In this document: one piece after another, positions 33,584 through 44,675 of the stretch
How positions within the stretch are numbered: the first letter of the stretch is position 1
Layout: the number at the start of each line of letters is the position of its first letter
Origin: Salvelinus alpinus
Lineage: Eukaryota > Chordata > Actinopteri > Salmoniformes > Salmonidae
Assembly (NCBI RefSeq): GCF_045679555.1
Contig: NC_092091.1
Coordinates: forward strand, 68,322,437-68,386,436
Direction of reading: 5' to 3'
Length of the DNA stretch: 64,000 bases
Translations under genes and position numbers: made by a program
The notes under the pieces: generated by a model
What the model was told of the DNA's origin: nothing
The model's input: only the letters and a program-made list of their open reading frames with translations
Databases searched by the model: none

Positions 33584-35097
33584 ATCAATCAAATTAAACT
33601 TTATTTGTCACATGCGCCGAATACAACAAGTGTAGACCTTACCGTGAAATGCTTACGTACAAGCCCTTAACCAATAGTGCAGTTCAAGAAGAGTTAATAA
33701 AATATTTACCAAATAGACTAAAGTAAAAAAAATAAGAATAAAAAGTAACACAATAAGAATACAAATAACGAGACTATATACAGGGGGTACCGGTACTGAG
33801 TCAGTGTGTGGGGGTACAGGTTATTTGAGATAATTTGTACATGTAGATAGGGGTGAAGTGACTATGCATAGATAACAAACAATGAGTAGTAACAGTGTAC
33901 AAAAGGGAGGTGGGGGTCAATGTATATAGTCCGGTGGCGATTTTATTAATTGTTCAGCAGACTTATGGCTTGGGGGTAGAAGCTGTTGAGGAGCCTTTTG
34001 GTCCTAGACTTGGCGCTCCGGTACCACTTGCCGTGCGGTAGCAGAGAAAACAGTCTATAACTTGGGTGACTGGAGTTTCTGACAATTTTTGGGGTTTTCC
34101 TCTGACACAGCCTAGTATATAGGTCCTGGATGGCAGGAAGCTTGGCCCCAGTGATGTACTGGGCCGTACGCACTACCCTCTGTAGCACCTTACGGTCAGA
34201 TGCTGAGCAGTTACCATACCAGGCGGTGATGCAACCAGTCAGGATGCTCTTGATGGTGCAGCTGTAGAACCTTTTGACAATCTGGGGACCCATGCCAAAT
34301 CTTTTCAGTCTCCTGAGGGGGAAAAGGTTTTGTCGTGCCCTCTTCACGACTGTCTTGGTATGTTTGGACCATGATAGTTCATCTGTACAGCACTTTGTGA
34401 CATCAGCTGATGTAAGAAGAACTTTATAAATACATTTGATTGATTGATTAGTGATGTGGACACCAAGGAATTTTAAACTCTCGACCTGCTCCACTACAGC
34501 TCCGTCCATGTTAAGGGGCCTGTTTGGCCCGCCTATTCCTGTAATCCACGATCAGCTCCTTTGTCTTGCTCACATTGAGGGAGATGTTGTTGTCCTGGCA
34601 CCACACTGACAGTTCTCTGACCTCCTCCCTATAGGCCGTCTCATCGTTGTCGGGGATTAGGCCTACCACTGTTGTGTCGTCAGCAAACTTAATGATGGGG
34701 TTGGAGTCGTGTTTGGCCACGCAGTCGTGGGTGAACAGGGAGTACAGGAGGGGACTAAGTACACACCCCTGAGGGGCCCCAGTGTTAAGGATCAGCGTGG
34801 CAGACGTGTTGTTGCCTACTCTTACCACCAGGGGGTGGCCTGTCAGGAAGTCCAGGATCCAGTTGCAGAGGGAGGTGTTTAGTCCCAGAGTCCTTAGCTT
34901 AGTGATGAGCTTCGTGGGCACTATGGTGTTGAACGCTGAGCTGTAGTCAATGAACAGCATTCTCACATAGGTGTTCCTCTTGTCCAGGTGGGAAAGGGCA
35001 GTGTGGAGTGCGATTGAGATTGCGTCATCTGTGGATCTGTTGGGGCGGTATGTGAATTGGAGTGGGTCTAGGGTATCCGGGAGGATGCTGTTGATGT
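33584..35097 (-). mobile_element. 5'-truncated non-LTR retrotransposon (LINE)
   Basis: On the minus strand the fragment runs from about 35097 to its 3' end at 33584 (AAGTTTAATTTGATTGATGT). It encodes part of a reverse transcriptase. One frame, 34966-34511, has [26 protein letters not shown] and the catalytic box [10 protein letters not shown] second, 34509-33946, carries the downstream portion (SWSKHTKTVVKRARQ, LRRLKRFGM, RVVRTAQYITGAKLP). A frame break at about 34510 separates them. The 5' part (endonuclease) is missing. The clade (L2/Rex-like) is a guess. Confidence 0.92.
33946..34966 (-). pseudogene. Reverse transcriptase remnant of the LINE, two frames
   Basis: The two adjacent open frames (151 and 187 codons) follow each other on the minus strand. 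The first has the FADD active-site motif, and the second continues the RT C-terminal region. A small frame change with a TAA near 34511 splits the original frame. The second frame contains about 66 extra bases (34384-34450) with a TACATTTGATTGATTGATTA-like end, seen as out-of-place residues between GVHITN and LSWSKHT. Confidence 0.88.
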
Positions 35098-35102
35098 AAT
35101 TA

Positions 35103-35500
35103 AAAGGTCCAATGAAGCCATTTTAATCTCAATATCAAATCATTTCTGGATAACAATTAGGTACCTTACTGTGATTGTTTTCAATTAAACATTTCTAAAA
35201 TAAAAAAAATGCTTCTTAGCGAAGAGCAAATACTCAATGAAAAATGTTGGTATGACAGTCTGGGAGTGGTTTGCATGGGGAGGGGAGAACTTAAAAGTAG
35301 TTGTTGGCAAAGAGGTTTGGAACTCTCTTTCTTATTGGTCTATTAACTAATGCGGTAAGCATGGTGATGTCAAAACAGAAGGTCAAAACTCCATCCCATC
35401 AAAACAGGTTGAAATTTCTGGTGACCTTTTTTAACAGCCTTTACACTCAAGGGGTATTATCCCTTTCACAGTATTATTATTGTGGAAATATATAGACATA
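35103..35500 (+). repeat. Dispersed repeat, copy A
   Basis: It shares AAAGGTCCAATG, TATCAAATCATTTCTGG, GACTGTCTGGGAGTGG-like text, AGAGGTTTGGAACTCT, TTTCTTATTGGTCTATTAAC and the CAGTATTATT tail with 40944-41345. The order and direction are the same over about 400 bp. No coding content was found. It looks like a non-autonomous element that cannot be named here. Confidence 0.85.
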
Positions 35501-35506
35501 TGTATA

Positions 35507-36214
35507 TACAGTACCAGTCAAAAGTTTGGACACACCTACTCATTCCAGGGTTTTTCTTTCTTTTTACTAGAATAATAGTGAAGACATCAAAAAATATGAA
35601 ATAACACATATGGAATCATGTAATAACCAAAAAAGTGTTAAACAAATCAAAATATATGTTATATTTGAGATTCATCAAAGTCGCCACCCTTTGCCTTGAT
35701 GGCAGCTTTGCATACTCTTGGCATTCTCTCAACCAGCTTCATGAGGTAGTCACCTGGAAAGCATTTCAATTAACAGGTGTGCCTTCTTAAAAGTTAATTT
35801 GTGGAATTTCTTTCCTTCTTAATGCGTTTGAGCCAATCAGTTGTGTTGTGACAAGGCAGCGGTGGTATACAGAAGATAGCCCTATTTGTTAAAACACCAA
35901 GTCCATATTATGGCAAGAACAGCTCAAATAAGCAAAGAGAAACAACAGTCCATCATTACTTTAAGACATGAAGGTCAGTAAATACGGACAATTTCAAGAA
36001 ATTTGAAAGTTTCTTCAAGTGAGTTGCAAAAACCATCAAGCGCTATGATGAAACTGGCTCTCGTGAGGACCGCCACAGGAAAGGAAGACCCAGAGTTACC
36101 TCTGCTGCAGAGGATAAGTTCATTAGAGTTAATGGCACCTCAGATTGCAGCCAAAATAAATGCTTCACAGAGTTCAAGTAACAGACACATCTCAATATCA
36201 ACTGTTCAGAGGAG
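35507..36214 (+). mobile_element. Tc1-like transposon, right part truncated
   Basis: It starts TACAGTACCAGTCAAAAGTT-TGGACACACC, the terminus of a common fish Tc1-like family, and continues through the 5' non-coding region. The N-terminal transposase coding part begins around 35911 (ATGGCAAGAACAGCTCAAAT) with frame breaks. Homology stops at about 36214, where sequence shared with the LTR at 37442-37794 begins, so the right half including the catalytic domain is gone. Confidence 0.88.
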
Positions 36215-36400
36215 ACACACAGATTCCCGCATTCCTGCACTTTACATACACCCTACATTATGATACTTTCACACCTCATTCCTTTTTCTTTGTTTAAAGT
36301 TAATAGTTTTTGGTTTATAAAAAAGAACCTTTTTGATTGGCCTATACCTGTTGCTCGTGTCCCCTCATTTTTGCCACAGGCTATGAGCCAGGCTGTGACA
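36215..36400 (+). mobile_element. 5'-truncated LTR, plus strand, followed by a primer-binding site
   Basis: This is an inverted copy of 37442-37630 (about 165 bp well matched: CACTTTACATACACCC, ATGATACTTTCACACC, GATTGGCCTATACCTGTTG, CCCCTCATTTTTGCCACAGG). It ends GCTGTGACA, after which AG and TGGGGGCTCATCTGGA (36403-36418) resemble a proline-tRNA primer-binding site. It is an old retroelement or endogenous-retrovirus relic, truncated at its 5' side against the Tc1 copy. No gag, pol or env coding sequence accompanies it. Confidence 0.8.
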
Positions 36401-37441
36401 AGTGGGGGCTCATCTGGAGGTTAAAGTTAATTGTACTTTAGTATTTTAGTTTACTTTAACATTTTGTAATAGCTGGTTAAGGTTTTGTCTAGATTGTCTT
36501 TGTCTTATTATTGATATGTTTGTTTGTTTGTAATTTGGCTTATTTGATTATTTTGTAGTTAACTTGGGTTAGTTTAGTTCAGATTGCCAACATTTTTTGG
36601 TTGAGGGGATGTTTTGGTTGGGCCAATATTGTTGAAGAGAGCGTTGAGAGCCATGTGTTCTTTTGGTTCAGTTAGCTTGGTAGCTAAATTTGGTTAGCAG
36701 CCTCCCGGGTGGCGCAGTGGTCTAGAGCACTGCATCGCAGTGCTATGCTGCGCCACCAGAGTCTGGGTTCGCGCCCAGGCTCTGTCGCAGCCGGCCGCGA
36801 CCGGGAGGTCCGTGGGGCGACGCACAATTGGCTTAGCGTCGTCCGGGTTAGGGAGGGTTTGGCCGGTAGGGATATCCTTGTCTCATCGCGCTCCAGCGAC
36901 TCCTGTGGCGGGCCGGGCGCAGTGCGCGCTAACTGAGGGGGGCGGGTGCACGGTGTTTCCTCCGACACATTGGTGCGGCTGGCTTCCGGGTTGGAGGCGC
37001 GCTGTGTTAAGAAGCAGTGCGGCTTGGTTGGGTTGTGCTTCGGAGGACGCATGACTTTCGACCTTCGTCTCTCCCGAGCCCGTACGGGAGTTGTAGCGAT
37101 GAGACAAGATAGTAATTACTAGCGATTGGATACCACGAAAATTGGGGAGAAAAAGGGGATAAAATTTAAATAAATAAAAAAAAAAAAAAAAAAAAAAATT
37201 TGGTTAGCAATTCACTCTGGGTTTTTCTGGGTTTTGTTCAGGTGGGAGTCCTCTCCTGTTCAGGCTTATCAGCGAGTGTCAATAGGAGGCTCGTTGTGTT
37301 TTTGTTTTAGGTGGCAGTGAATGTGGGTAGAGCATCCCTTTCCCTTTTCCCCTACATCGGCTCGGGAGCACCTCCGTGGTTATGGGGGGGCCGCCAGTTT
37401 CTGCTAGGAGCCGGGACTGGTATTCCGGACGAGCCCCCACT
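36401..37441. mobile_element. Remnant internal region between two inverted LTRs
   Basis: The left side begins with a primer-binding-site-like TGGGGGCTC on the + strand, and the right side ends with the same signal on the minus strand (37421-37439). The flanks facing inward do not match each other by eye. No open frame for retroviral proteins was seen; the longest frames here fall in the inserted SINE (36700-37195). The region appears to be a rearranged, largely deleted element. Confidence 0.6.
36700..37195 (+). mobile_element. tRNA-derived SINE with target-site duplication and poly(A) tail
   Basis: It starts GCCTCCCGGGTGGCGCAGTG with A-box-like TGGCGCAGTGGT and B-box-like GGTTCGCGCCC, continues as a GC-rich body, and ends ATTGGGGAGAAAAAGGGGAT, AAAATTTAAATAAATA and about 28 A. 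The 14-bp duplication AAATTTGGTTAGCA flanks it exactly (36686-36699 and 37196-37209), which marks a recent retroposition. Confidence 0.95.
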
Positions 37442-37794
37442 TGTCACAGGCCGGCTCATATCCTGTGGCAAAAATGAGGGGACACGAACAACAGGTATAG
37501 GCCAATCAAAAAGGTTCTTTATTATAAACCAAAAACGATTAACTTTAAACAAAGAAAAAGGAATGAGGTGTGAAAGTATCATAATGTAGGGTGTATGTAA
37601 AGTGCACGGATGTGTGATCTGTGTGTGTGAATATGACTGAGTGAAAATTATGTAAAACTACAAAGGAACAAACAAAACAGGATCATACCTGGAGGAGCAG
37701 AGAGAGAGACAAAAGTGGTTAGTGAAGCAGCTTAAATACCCTGAGCCCAGGTGGTGCCAATCACTAACGACCCTCTGCCTGCAGGAGGAACACA
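37442..37794 (-). mobile_element. LTR on minus strand with TATA-like box, poly(A) signal and primer-binding site
   Basis: Read on the minus strand, it starts TGTGTTCCTCC near 37794, has the TATA-like GGTATTTAAGCTG near 37735, an AATAAAG signal near 37520, and ends GCCTGTGACA at 37442. It is followed by the proline-type primer-binding site TGGGGGCTCGTCCGGAAT (37439-37422). The length of about 353 bp fits an LTR. It faces the truncated LTR at 36215-36400 in opposite orientation. It is a non-coding relic. Confidence 0.78.
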
Positions 37795-37844
37795 CTATTT
37801 AGTTCAGTTCTTTGCACCCCATCAGTGAGGTATTGTTTGTTTTG

Positions 37845-38170
37845 TGACACAGCGTCTTTCAGAGCACTGGGTTTCCCTGTGACTTACTCCTCCCGTGTAT
37901 GATAGTTTTAGCCTGCCTCATTAACGACGCCTTTTGCCTATTCACTGCCTGTACTTTAGCCTATCGGATTTCCTGTTATCAACCTATTGCCTGATCTCCC
38001 AGACTATATTACTAGCCTTTTCCCTGCCTGTACTGTTGCCCTTTTGAACCTCTTATATATGACCTTCTGCCTGCCCCTGGACCCAGCTACCTGCCTCCTC
38101 CTGTGGTCCTTTACAATAAACACCTCCTGCGCTTGAAACCAAATCTCTGTCTCCCCTCGTGTTCATTACA
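37845..38170 (+). mobile_element. Probable solo LTR
   Basis: It begins around TTTTGTGACACAGCGTCTTT and ends TGTTCATTACA at 38170, with AATAAA at 38114-38119 about 55 bp before the end. TG...CA termini and the signal position fit an LTR. No partner LTR or internal region is in the window. The left boundary is approximate. Confidence 0.6.
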
Positions 38171-39590
38171 ATAACCCTTACCTTAACCATTTTACATTTC
38201 AACTTCAACGGGGTCGGGGTGATAGTTGGACTTCCCAAGGATCCCAGGGAGCAATGATCCATAACACAGTGTCTTGGTGGTGAGGATTGGGGACATGACA
38301 GGGGGGACAACACATGGAGATACTGAATCAGATTAATTTGACCTGGAAATCTAGACTAAAGTCATTGTCCCCCTGAGTGCACTGCTGTCGAACAGCACCA
38401 CATGTACTGTACTGTCACAGTGAAACATCTTCACATCTCCACTGCATACAGTACAGGCAGTGGCAGATTTAGGCGGAAGCCGACATTTGAGTGATTGGTT
38501 GTCTATCGCTCATTTTCACGTCAATGATATCATGATATCAACCGTGTGGGACTGTGGGTCAATTAACCTTGTCGGAGTGGGCATCCTGATTTTAGTTTGT
38601 GAGCTAGGCAGGCTACTGCCTGGGAGGGTCTCCCACTCAGAAGTACAAGATGGGGAGGGGGCGGGGGTAGGTGGACCTCAGGTCTCCCCACTGGAAGCCC
38701 GGGGTAGGGGGAGCGGGGGAATCTATCAAATAGTGCATCTCTAACTTTGTACAGTACTAATGCAATTAGCAATGCAATTAGTTGTGCAATTTAGTTGGTG
38801 TGTTTCTTGTTTGAAGTGCAATAGTGTAATAATCAGGTTCTCTTCTTTATAAGTGTGTTATTCTATTTGTGTATTTGTGTGATTTACGGATTTGTGCGAT
38901 TTAATTTTATTTGTGTGTTTTTTGTTAGGAATAGGGTAATAGTGTAATTCGATTCTCTTTTTATTTGTATTTATATATTACAATTTGTTTCTATTTGTCT
39001 TTGTTACTTCTTTTTGATATTTATGAGTCTTATTTTTGTATATATATTTATATTTATATAGTTTTAAATGTTCTGATTATTTATTTGTGTTGTTCCAAAT
39101 GTCTGAATAAAAATGAGTTAGTGTAGAATGGTGCTTTTTGTTGTTGGGGGGGGGGTTGCCCAGGGAGCCATACAAGCTAGAACCACCACTGAGTACAGGG
39201 CATAATTATGGTGCTTTTCCCCTTCAGTGCAAGTGCATGCACAGTCACATCCACATACAGTGATGGAAATGGATAGTGTATTGCCACTGCCTCAACACAA
39301 CACTACAGACAGTGTTGCAGTGACACTGTATGTAGCCTATAGATTGTTGTTCCCATTCAGCAAGCAATGCCGTATGTAGTCTACAGGAATTAGATATATA
39401 GTGCCCAATGCTCCAAATGCTTAACATCATTTATTTTTTATGTGGAACATGGATGATACCGGAGCAGGAAATAACTAGCCTATCATATGTAATTAAATGC
39501 TGCTTTCTCTATGTTTGATGTCCCTGCAATTCTGTGTCCTCCTCTCTTTCATACCATTTTTTCCCCCATTCTTTTTTTCTTTTTCTCTTT
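38171..39590. other. Non-coding region, probable old repeat
   Basis: The stretch from about 38455 (GCAGTGGCAGATTTAGGCGG) to 39125 (GTCTGAATAAAAATGAGTTA) has the look of a decayed interspersed element ending in T-rich text, but no coding motif or second copy was seen. A G run follows at 39145-39154. Confidence 0.35.
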
Positions 39591-39829
39591 TACAGTCATT
39601 GAGCGTCCCGAAAACAATGCAGTGTGGACATCCCCTGGGACAGCACGATCTCGCAGAAAGCGAGAGGTGACACCACGATTTGTTAGCTCCAATGACAATG
39701 TAGCCTATTGCTCGATGAAGCGTAAAGCAAGTTTGATATGATAACTGTTTGTATAGGAGGACCCAACCGAACAAGCATGAGTCATTGGGCACAGCCACAT
39801 CTTCGCTAGACCCTCGGAAGAAAATCGAT

Positions 39830-40051
39830 ATTACATGCTTGACCCAATTATCATTTAGGCTACCTCTGATCAGACCTGTATTCCGAACCGCTCCGATCGA
39901 AGGCGCGGCTTTATGTCACGGAGACCTGCTTGAAATTCTTTCATTGATATTCAGCCGGGGGCTGCAGCCGCACGTTGGAAACAAACAGTGGCTAAATAGC
40001 GCAGTAATCAACCCCCGAATATGATATGATACGGGGACTACACCGCACCAG
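39830..40051 (+). promoter_or_regulatory. Candidate promoter and non-coding first exon of gprin3
   Basis: This stretch is the only moderately GC- and CpG-rich block between elmod2 and gprin3 (GAACCGCTCCGATCGAAGGC, GCAGCCGCACGTTGG). It ends in a strong splice donor, CACCAG|GTAAGC at 40051/40052. A matching acceptor (TTTTCCTACTTTATAG|GGAATT) is at 46003/46004, 96 bp before the gprin3 start codon. GPRIN genes usually have non-coding 5' exons and one coding exon. The exon start is not defined. Confidence 0.5.
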
Positions 40052-40943
40052 GTAAGCTGTCTCCTCTTTGTCTGAATAAAGTATCGTTAAGATAATATGT
40101 GTACAGATAATGAATTCCTCCGCAAGGTCAAATATGACTGTAAAGCCGCAGGGGGGGTCCTGAAATTCCTCTGTGTTGATGTGTTGGTTATTAGGAGTGG
40201 GGTTCGGATGTGCATCGTCAATTGACATGGTTATGATGTTGTTTCTCTCACCTGACTGTATCTTTTCATCGCATTCATCCGCACATCCCTTTGTTTTGTC
40301 ATGGGTACGATATTGTTGTATTTTCTATATCAATGTAGGCTACATCATAAGATAATTGTCTGTGGTTGAAACTAATTGCAGTGGGGATATTTTTTTCGAG
40401 AGAGGAGACCCTAATATGACGAATGCATAGACACGTTCAAAGCTACGGACGGATTGGGTAGCCTATAGGCCTACTAAATGTGTAGTAGAAGTGAAACGTG
40501 AGATAGATGAGAAAGAAGGATATTCTCTACTATGTGATGCTTCTAAAGGAATTCATGTCATAATGGTAAAGTAGATGTATGTCTAGGCTACATTATCTCC
40601 ATCGCTAAGTCCATGCATTCTAGTCACCGGTCACTGACTGTATAAAATTGTATTTTAAATATATGGTATCTCCAGGGAAACACACAGACCTACGAATGAC
40701 TATTTCAGAATGAGATATGATATGACCATTCAATTGTCAGGGTCCATTCCCCCAACTCACCTATTGTATCATGTGATAGGTTGTGATATGTATGTAATAT
40801 GTCAGTCAATTCAAGAGGGGGGAAACCTCAGACGTCCTAGATATATTTGATCCTACTGTACGATACGCTTTTTGAAAATGGTTTTCAAAATATTTAATGT
40901 ATTTATTTTGCAAATGTAGAATGTGCAATTATTTTGTGATAAA

Positions 40944-41345
40944 GGTCCAATGCAGTTTTTATTTAATTATCAAATCATTTCTGGGTAATAATTTAAGTAC
41001 CTGACTGTAATTGTCTTCAATTCTAATTGTAAAAAATAAACAAAATATTGCTTCTTAGCAAAGATACATTTCTAAAGCAATAATTTTGTTAGGACTGTCT
41101 GGGAGTGGTCTGAGTTGGAAGGGGAACATTTAAATCTAGCTATTATTGGCAGAGAGGTTTGGAACTCTTTCTTATTGGTCTATTAACTAATTTACCCATG
41201 GCGATGTCACCAGGCAGGCAGAAATTTCAGGCGGACTTTTCAAACACCTCTTACCCTAAAAATGCATTATTATAATTTTCGCAATTTCACAGTATTATTC
41301 CAGCCTCATAGTGTGGAAATATATATAAAACACAGGAACGTCACT
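40944..41345 (+). repeat. Dispersed repeat, copy B
   Basis: This is the direct-orientation partner of 35103-35500, with moderate divergence and small gaps. It ends near CAGTATTATTCCAGCC. It would lie in the gprin3 5' intron if the non-coding exon at 39830-40051 is correct. Confidence 0.85.
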
Positions 41346-41500
41346 TTTCTTTACTGCATTGGGCTTTTAAAGCAGTATTTCTCCTGTTTTATCAGTAATA
41401 TCAGTATTAGCCTAATTTATTACCAATGAATGATGTTGTCGGGTGTTCACACAATCTATGTCCTGTTTGGACCGCTATATTGTATTGATTAGCAATAATA

Positions 41501-42664
41501 TACACTATATACAAAAGTATGTGGACACCCCTTCAAATTAACGGATTTGCCTATTTCAGCCTCAGCCGTTGCTGACAGGTGTATAAAATCGAACATACAG
41601 CCATGCAATCTCCATACACAAACATTGGCAGTAGAATGGCCTTATTCAAGAGCTCAGTGACTTTCAACAAGGCACCGTCATAGGATGCCACCTTTCCAAC
41701 AAATTTCTGCCCTGCTAGAGCTGCCCCGGTCAACTGAAAGTGCAGTTATTGTGAAGTGGAAACGTCTAGGAGCAACAATGGCTCAGCCGCGAAGTGATAG
41801 GCCACACAAGCTCACAGAACGGGACCACTGAGTGCTGAAGTGCGAAGTGCACAAAAATTGTCTGTCCTCGGTTGCAACACTCACTACAGAATTCCAAACT
41901 ACCTCTGGAAGCAACGTCAGCACAAGAATTGTTAGTCGGGAGCTTAATGAAATGGGTTTCCATGGCCGAGATGCCGCACACAAGCCTAAGATCACCATGC
42001 TCATTGGCTGGAGTGGTGGAAAGCTCACCGCCATTGGACTCTGGAGCAGTGGAAACGAGTTCTCTGGAGTGATGAATCACGCTTCACCATCTCGGTTTGG
42101 CGGATGCCAGGAGAACGCTACCTGCCCCAATGCATAGCGTCAACTGTAAAGTTTGGTGGAGAAGGAATAATGGTCTGGGGATGGTTTTCATGGTTTGGGC
42201 TAGGCCCCTTAGTTCCAGTGAAGGGAAATCTTAATGCTACAGCATACAATGGCATTCCAGACGATTCTGTGCTTCCAACATTGTGGCAACAGTTTGGGGA
42301 AGGCCCTTTCCTGTTTCAGCACGACAATACCCCCGTGCACAAAGCGAGGTCCATACAGAAAGGGTTTGTCGAGATCAGTGTGGAAAGACTTGACTGGCCT
42401 GCACAGAGCCCTGACCTCAACCTCATCGAACACCTTTGGGATGAATTGGAGCCAGGCCTAATCGCCAAACATCAGTGCTCGACCTCACTAATGCTCTTGT
42501 GGCTAAATGGAAGCAAGACGCCGCAGCAATGTTCCAACATCTAGTGGAAATCCTTCCTTAAATAGTGGAGGCTGTTATAGCAGCAAAGGGGGGGACCAAT
42601 TCCATATTAATACCTATGATTTTGGAATGAGATGTTTGACGAGCAGGTGTCCACATATAGTGTA
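41501..42664 (+). mobile_element. Tc1-like transposon, both ends present, transposase broken
   Basis: The left terminus is TACACTATATACAAAAGTAT-GTGGACACC. The right terminus is GGTGTCCACATATAGTGTA, with about 10 bp of the inverse deleted. At 1,164 bp it is short of the roughly 1.6 kb of intact Tc1 elements. Transposase pieces lie on the + strand, with HDNTPVHKA and [18 protein letters not shown] in the frame 42104-42544. Upstream coding is split by stops and frameshifts. Confidence 0.93.
42104..42544 (+). pseudogene. Tc1-like transposase fragment
   Basis: The 146-codon open frame carries the second Asp region ([13 protein letters not shown]) and the third catalytic region ([19 protein letters not shown]) of a DDE transposase. 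The first catalytic region lies in another frame just upstream (WSDESR-like at about 42065). It is inactive as it stands. Confidence 0.9.
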
Positions 42665-42944
42665 CCTCGCTGGATCTTATTTACCACCTTGTTGATTCAT
42701 CTGCTTGGTTTATTCCACTGAATTCCCCTCGAAGTAAGAATCAAGACAAATCTAATTACAAAGTCGTATTTATATGCTCCCGTGTCTCAAATGAACAGCT
42801 TGGGGGCCTCTCGCTCATCTTCGATATTAGCATGGGGTGATGGAACTCCTGATGGGAGACCCCACAGCTACTCTACATGAGGCAGAGGACACACTGACCC
42901 CTTCCTGTAGGATACAGTCACCTCCTGCTTCAAGTAACCAAGGC

Positions 42945-43256
42945 CCTTATTCATAAAGAGTAAGCGTGAAAGTAAACTGATCTAGGATCCGTTTAGTCTT
43001 TTAGATCATAATGAATAAGATTACATGGACTGAGGGGACCTGATCCTAGATCAGCACTCCTATTCTGAGGGCCGTTATGAATCAATACGGGCCCTGAATA
43101 AAGGAGTGACTAGTCTATCCCTCTGCCTCTCCCCTCAAAATGTACTCTGACAGAGTAACTTAAACCCACAGTTCTATTATATGGAATATTGATCCTAAAC
43201 TGATCCTAGGTCAGCATTCTTACTCTCACACTTACTCTTTATGAATTCGGGCCTAT
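42945..43256. repeat. Inverted-repeat element with TCATAAAGAGTAAG ends
   Basis: The left end CTTATTCATAAAGAGTAAGC is an inverse match of the right end CTTACTCTTTATGAATTCGG. Internal TGATCCTAGATCAGCA and GATCCTAGGTCAGCAT motifs repeat. At about 310 bp with no coding content it fits a non-autonomous DNA element. Confidence 0.7.
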
Positions 43257-44496
43257 TCATTGTTTTGTGCAGAAAATAAAATGTCACAGGTTCTGGCTAT
43301 TTGGATATGCCCAAAAAGAAGACTAACCTTTCCTTGGCTGAGAACAAACTTAATGATGAGGATGATTAATAGTGAGGCCCAAAAACAGCACCCTAGGACA
43401 CAAAGTTCCAGAACAACAGATGCTTGAAGTCAGCATCTAATTTTGATTGAGATAAACTACATAGGAAACACATCATTTTATAGGATGTGAACGTCCTCGG
43501 ATGACAGTTCAAGGAGTCACACACAGTGTGTCTGTGTGAGTGCTGAGTTGCTCTGATTCTTCATTTTGCCCCTGTACACCTGGTTCAATTATTGGGGGAG
43601 AGTTGATTGCTGAAAGCTCGGTTGGCCACTGAAGAACAATTTCATAGGGAACCATCGTTTCACTTCACACCTCCAAGGGGTTGGATGTGATCTCGTCCGA
43701 CAGCCAGAGCCACTTGTCAAGGCAGCCAGAGAGTGGTGCCGTAGTAATAGACCACTTTCTTATAGTGTGAATATACTGTACACGTTTGCCAACTGTGTGG
43801 CATGGAGAATCCAATCTGACAAATCACAACTCAAGCACTCAGGACTATACAAGCGATCCTATTTTCCTTCTGTACTAAAAATACCATGGCAAAGCCATTT
43901 AGTTCGTACCTTTCAGAAATCGGATTTCTTTTTGAGTGGGCCGCTGCTCACTCACTCTTTCTATTTCTCTCTGTCTGGAGTCTGCAGCTGCAGGCTTAGA
44001 CACTGCTTCAGATCTATTTTCGGATGGGTGTGTGCGTTTGGCCTACATATAAGCCAATACACTCTGATGTATTTGAGCCTACAACTCCAAATGGAATATT
44101 TAGTAGCCTGGCTAGGACATTCAGTAACTAGAAGTGTCTGATTTAGAAGGATAAGGATAACCCGTTGAGACATTTACTTTGTTATTAATGACAATAGGCC
44201 TGCTTTTTAATTGCCATAACCTGTAGAATGATGACGAGGAAAATAAGATCACAGAGTCGAAAATGGACAGACTCTATAATGAATGAAGCCTATTGGAAAA
44301 ATCCAATGGGCTAATTGAAGTGCATTTGAAATCTCCCCAAAATGGTTCAATGTCTTATCTATGTCCACAATTAACAGCTCTGTTGGTGTAGCTTCAGGGG
44401 AGATGTTGCAACAGATGAGACCAACAAACACACAGAGGTCTGTGTTTGAGGCTAGCAGATGGCTCATTTCAGACCTTTTTAAAGGACTTATGTCAT

Positions 44497-44658
44497 ACAG
44501 ATATAGGATCTTAATTTGATCACTCTTTTGTTGCTGAGAAAACTCCTACAAAACTGTCCATTTATTAGTCCACATAATAATTCACATTTCCTGTTGCTGC
44601 AGGACTATTTTCCTACTGTAGGAAACTGCCTCAAATGAAGATCCTACATCTGTAGGCT
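44497..44658. repeat. Internally deleted MITE with 22-bp terminal inverted repeats
   Basis: The left end ACAGATATAGGATCTTAATT and the right end TCAAATGAAGATCCTACATCTGT are imperfect inverses. The flanks carry the inner motifs CACTCTTTTGTTGCTGAGAA and CCTGTTGCTGCAGGA. It would be intronic in gprin3. Confidence 0.8.
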
Positions 44659-44675
44659 GCAGTGTTTGATATCTC

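Noticed and set aside
36684-37052. 122-codon minus-strand frame and overlapping + strand frames
   Set aside because: They lie within the SINE at 36700-37195, which is a non-coding retroposon.
36401-37441. Retroviral gag/pol/env between the inverted LTRs
   Set aside because: No frame or motif of these genes is present; the region is short, rearranged and carries a SINE.
39511-39741. Possible coding exon after a TTTTACAG acceptor (IERPENNAVWTSPGTA)
   Set aside because: There is no donor with a fitting partner and no homology; it may be part of the gprin3 5' region but is not supported as coding.
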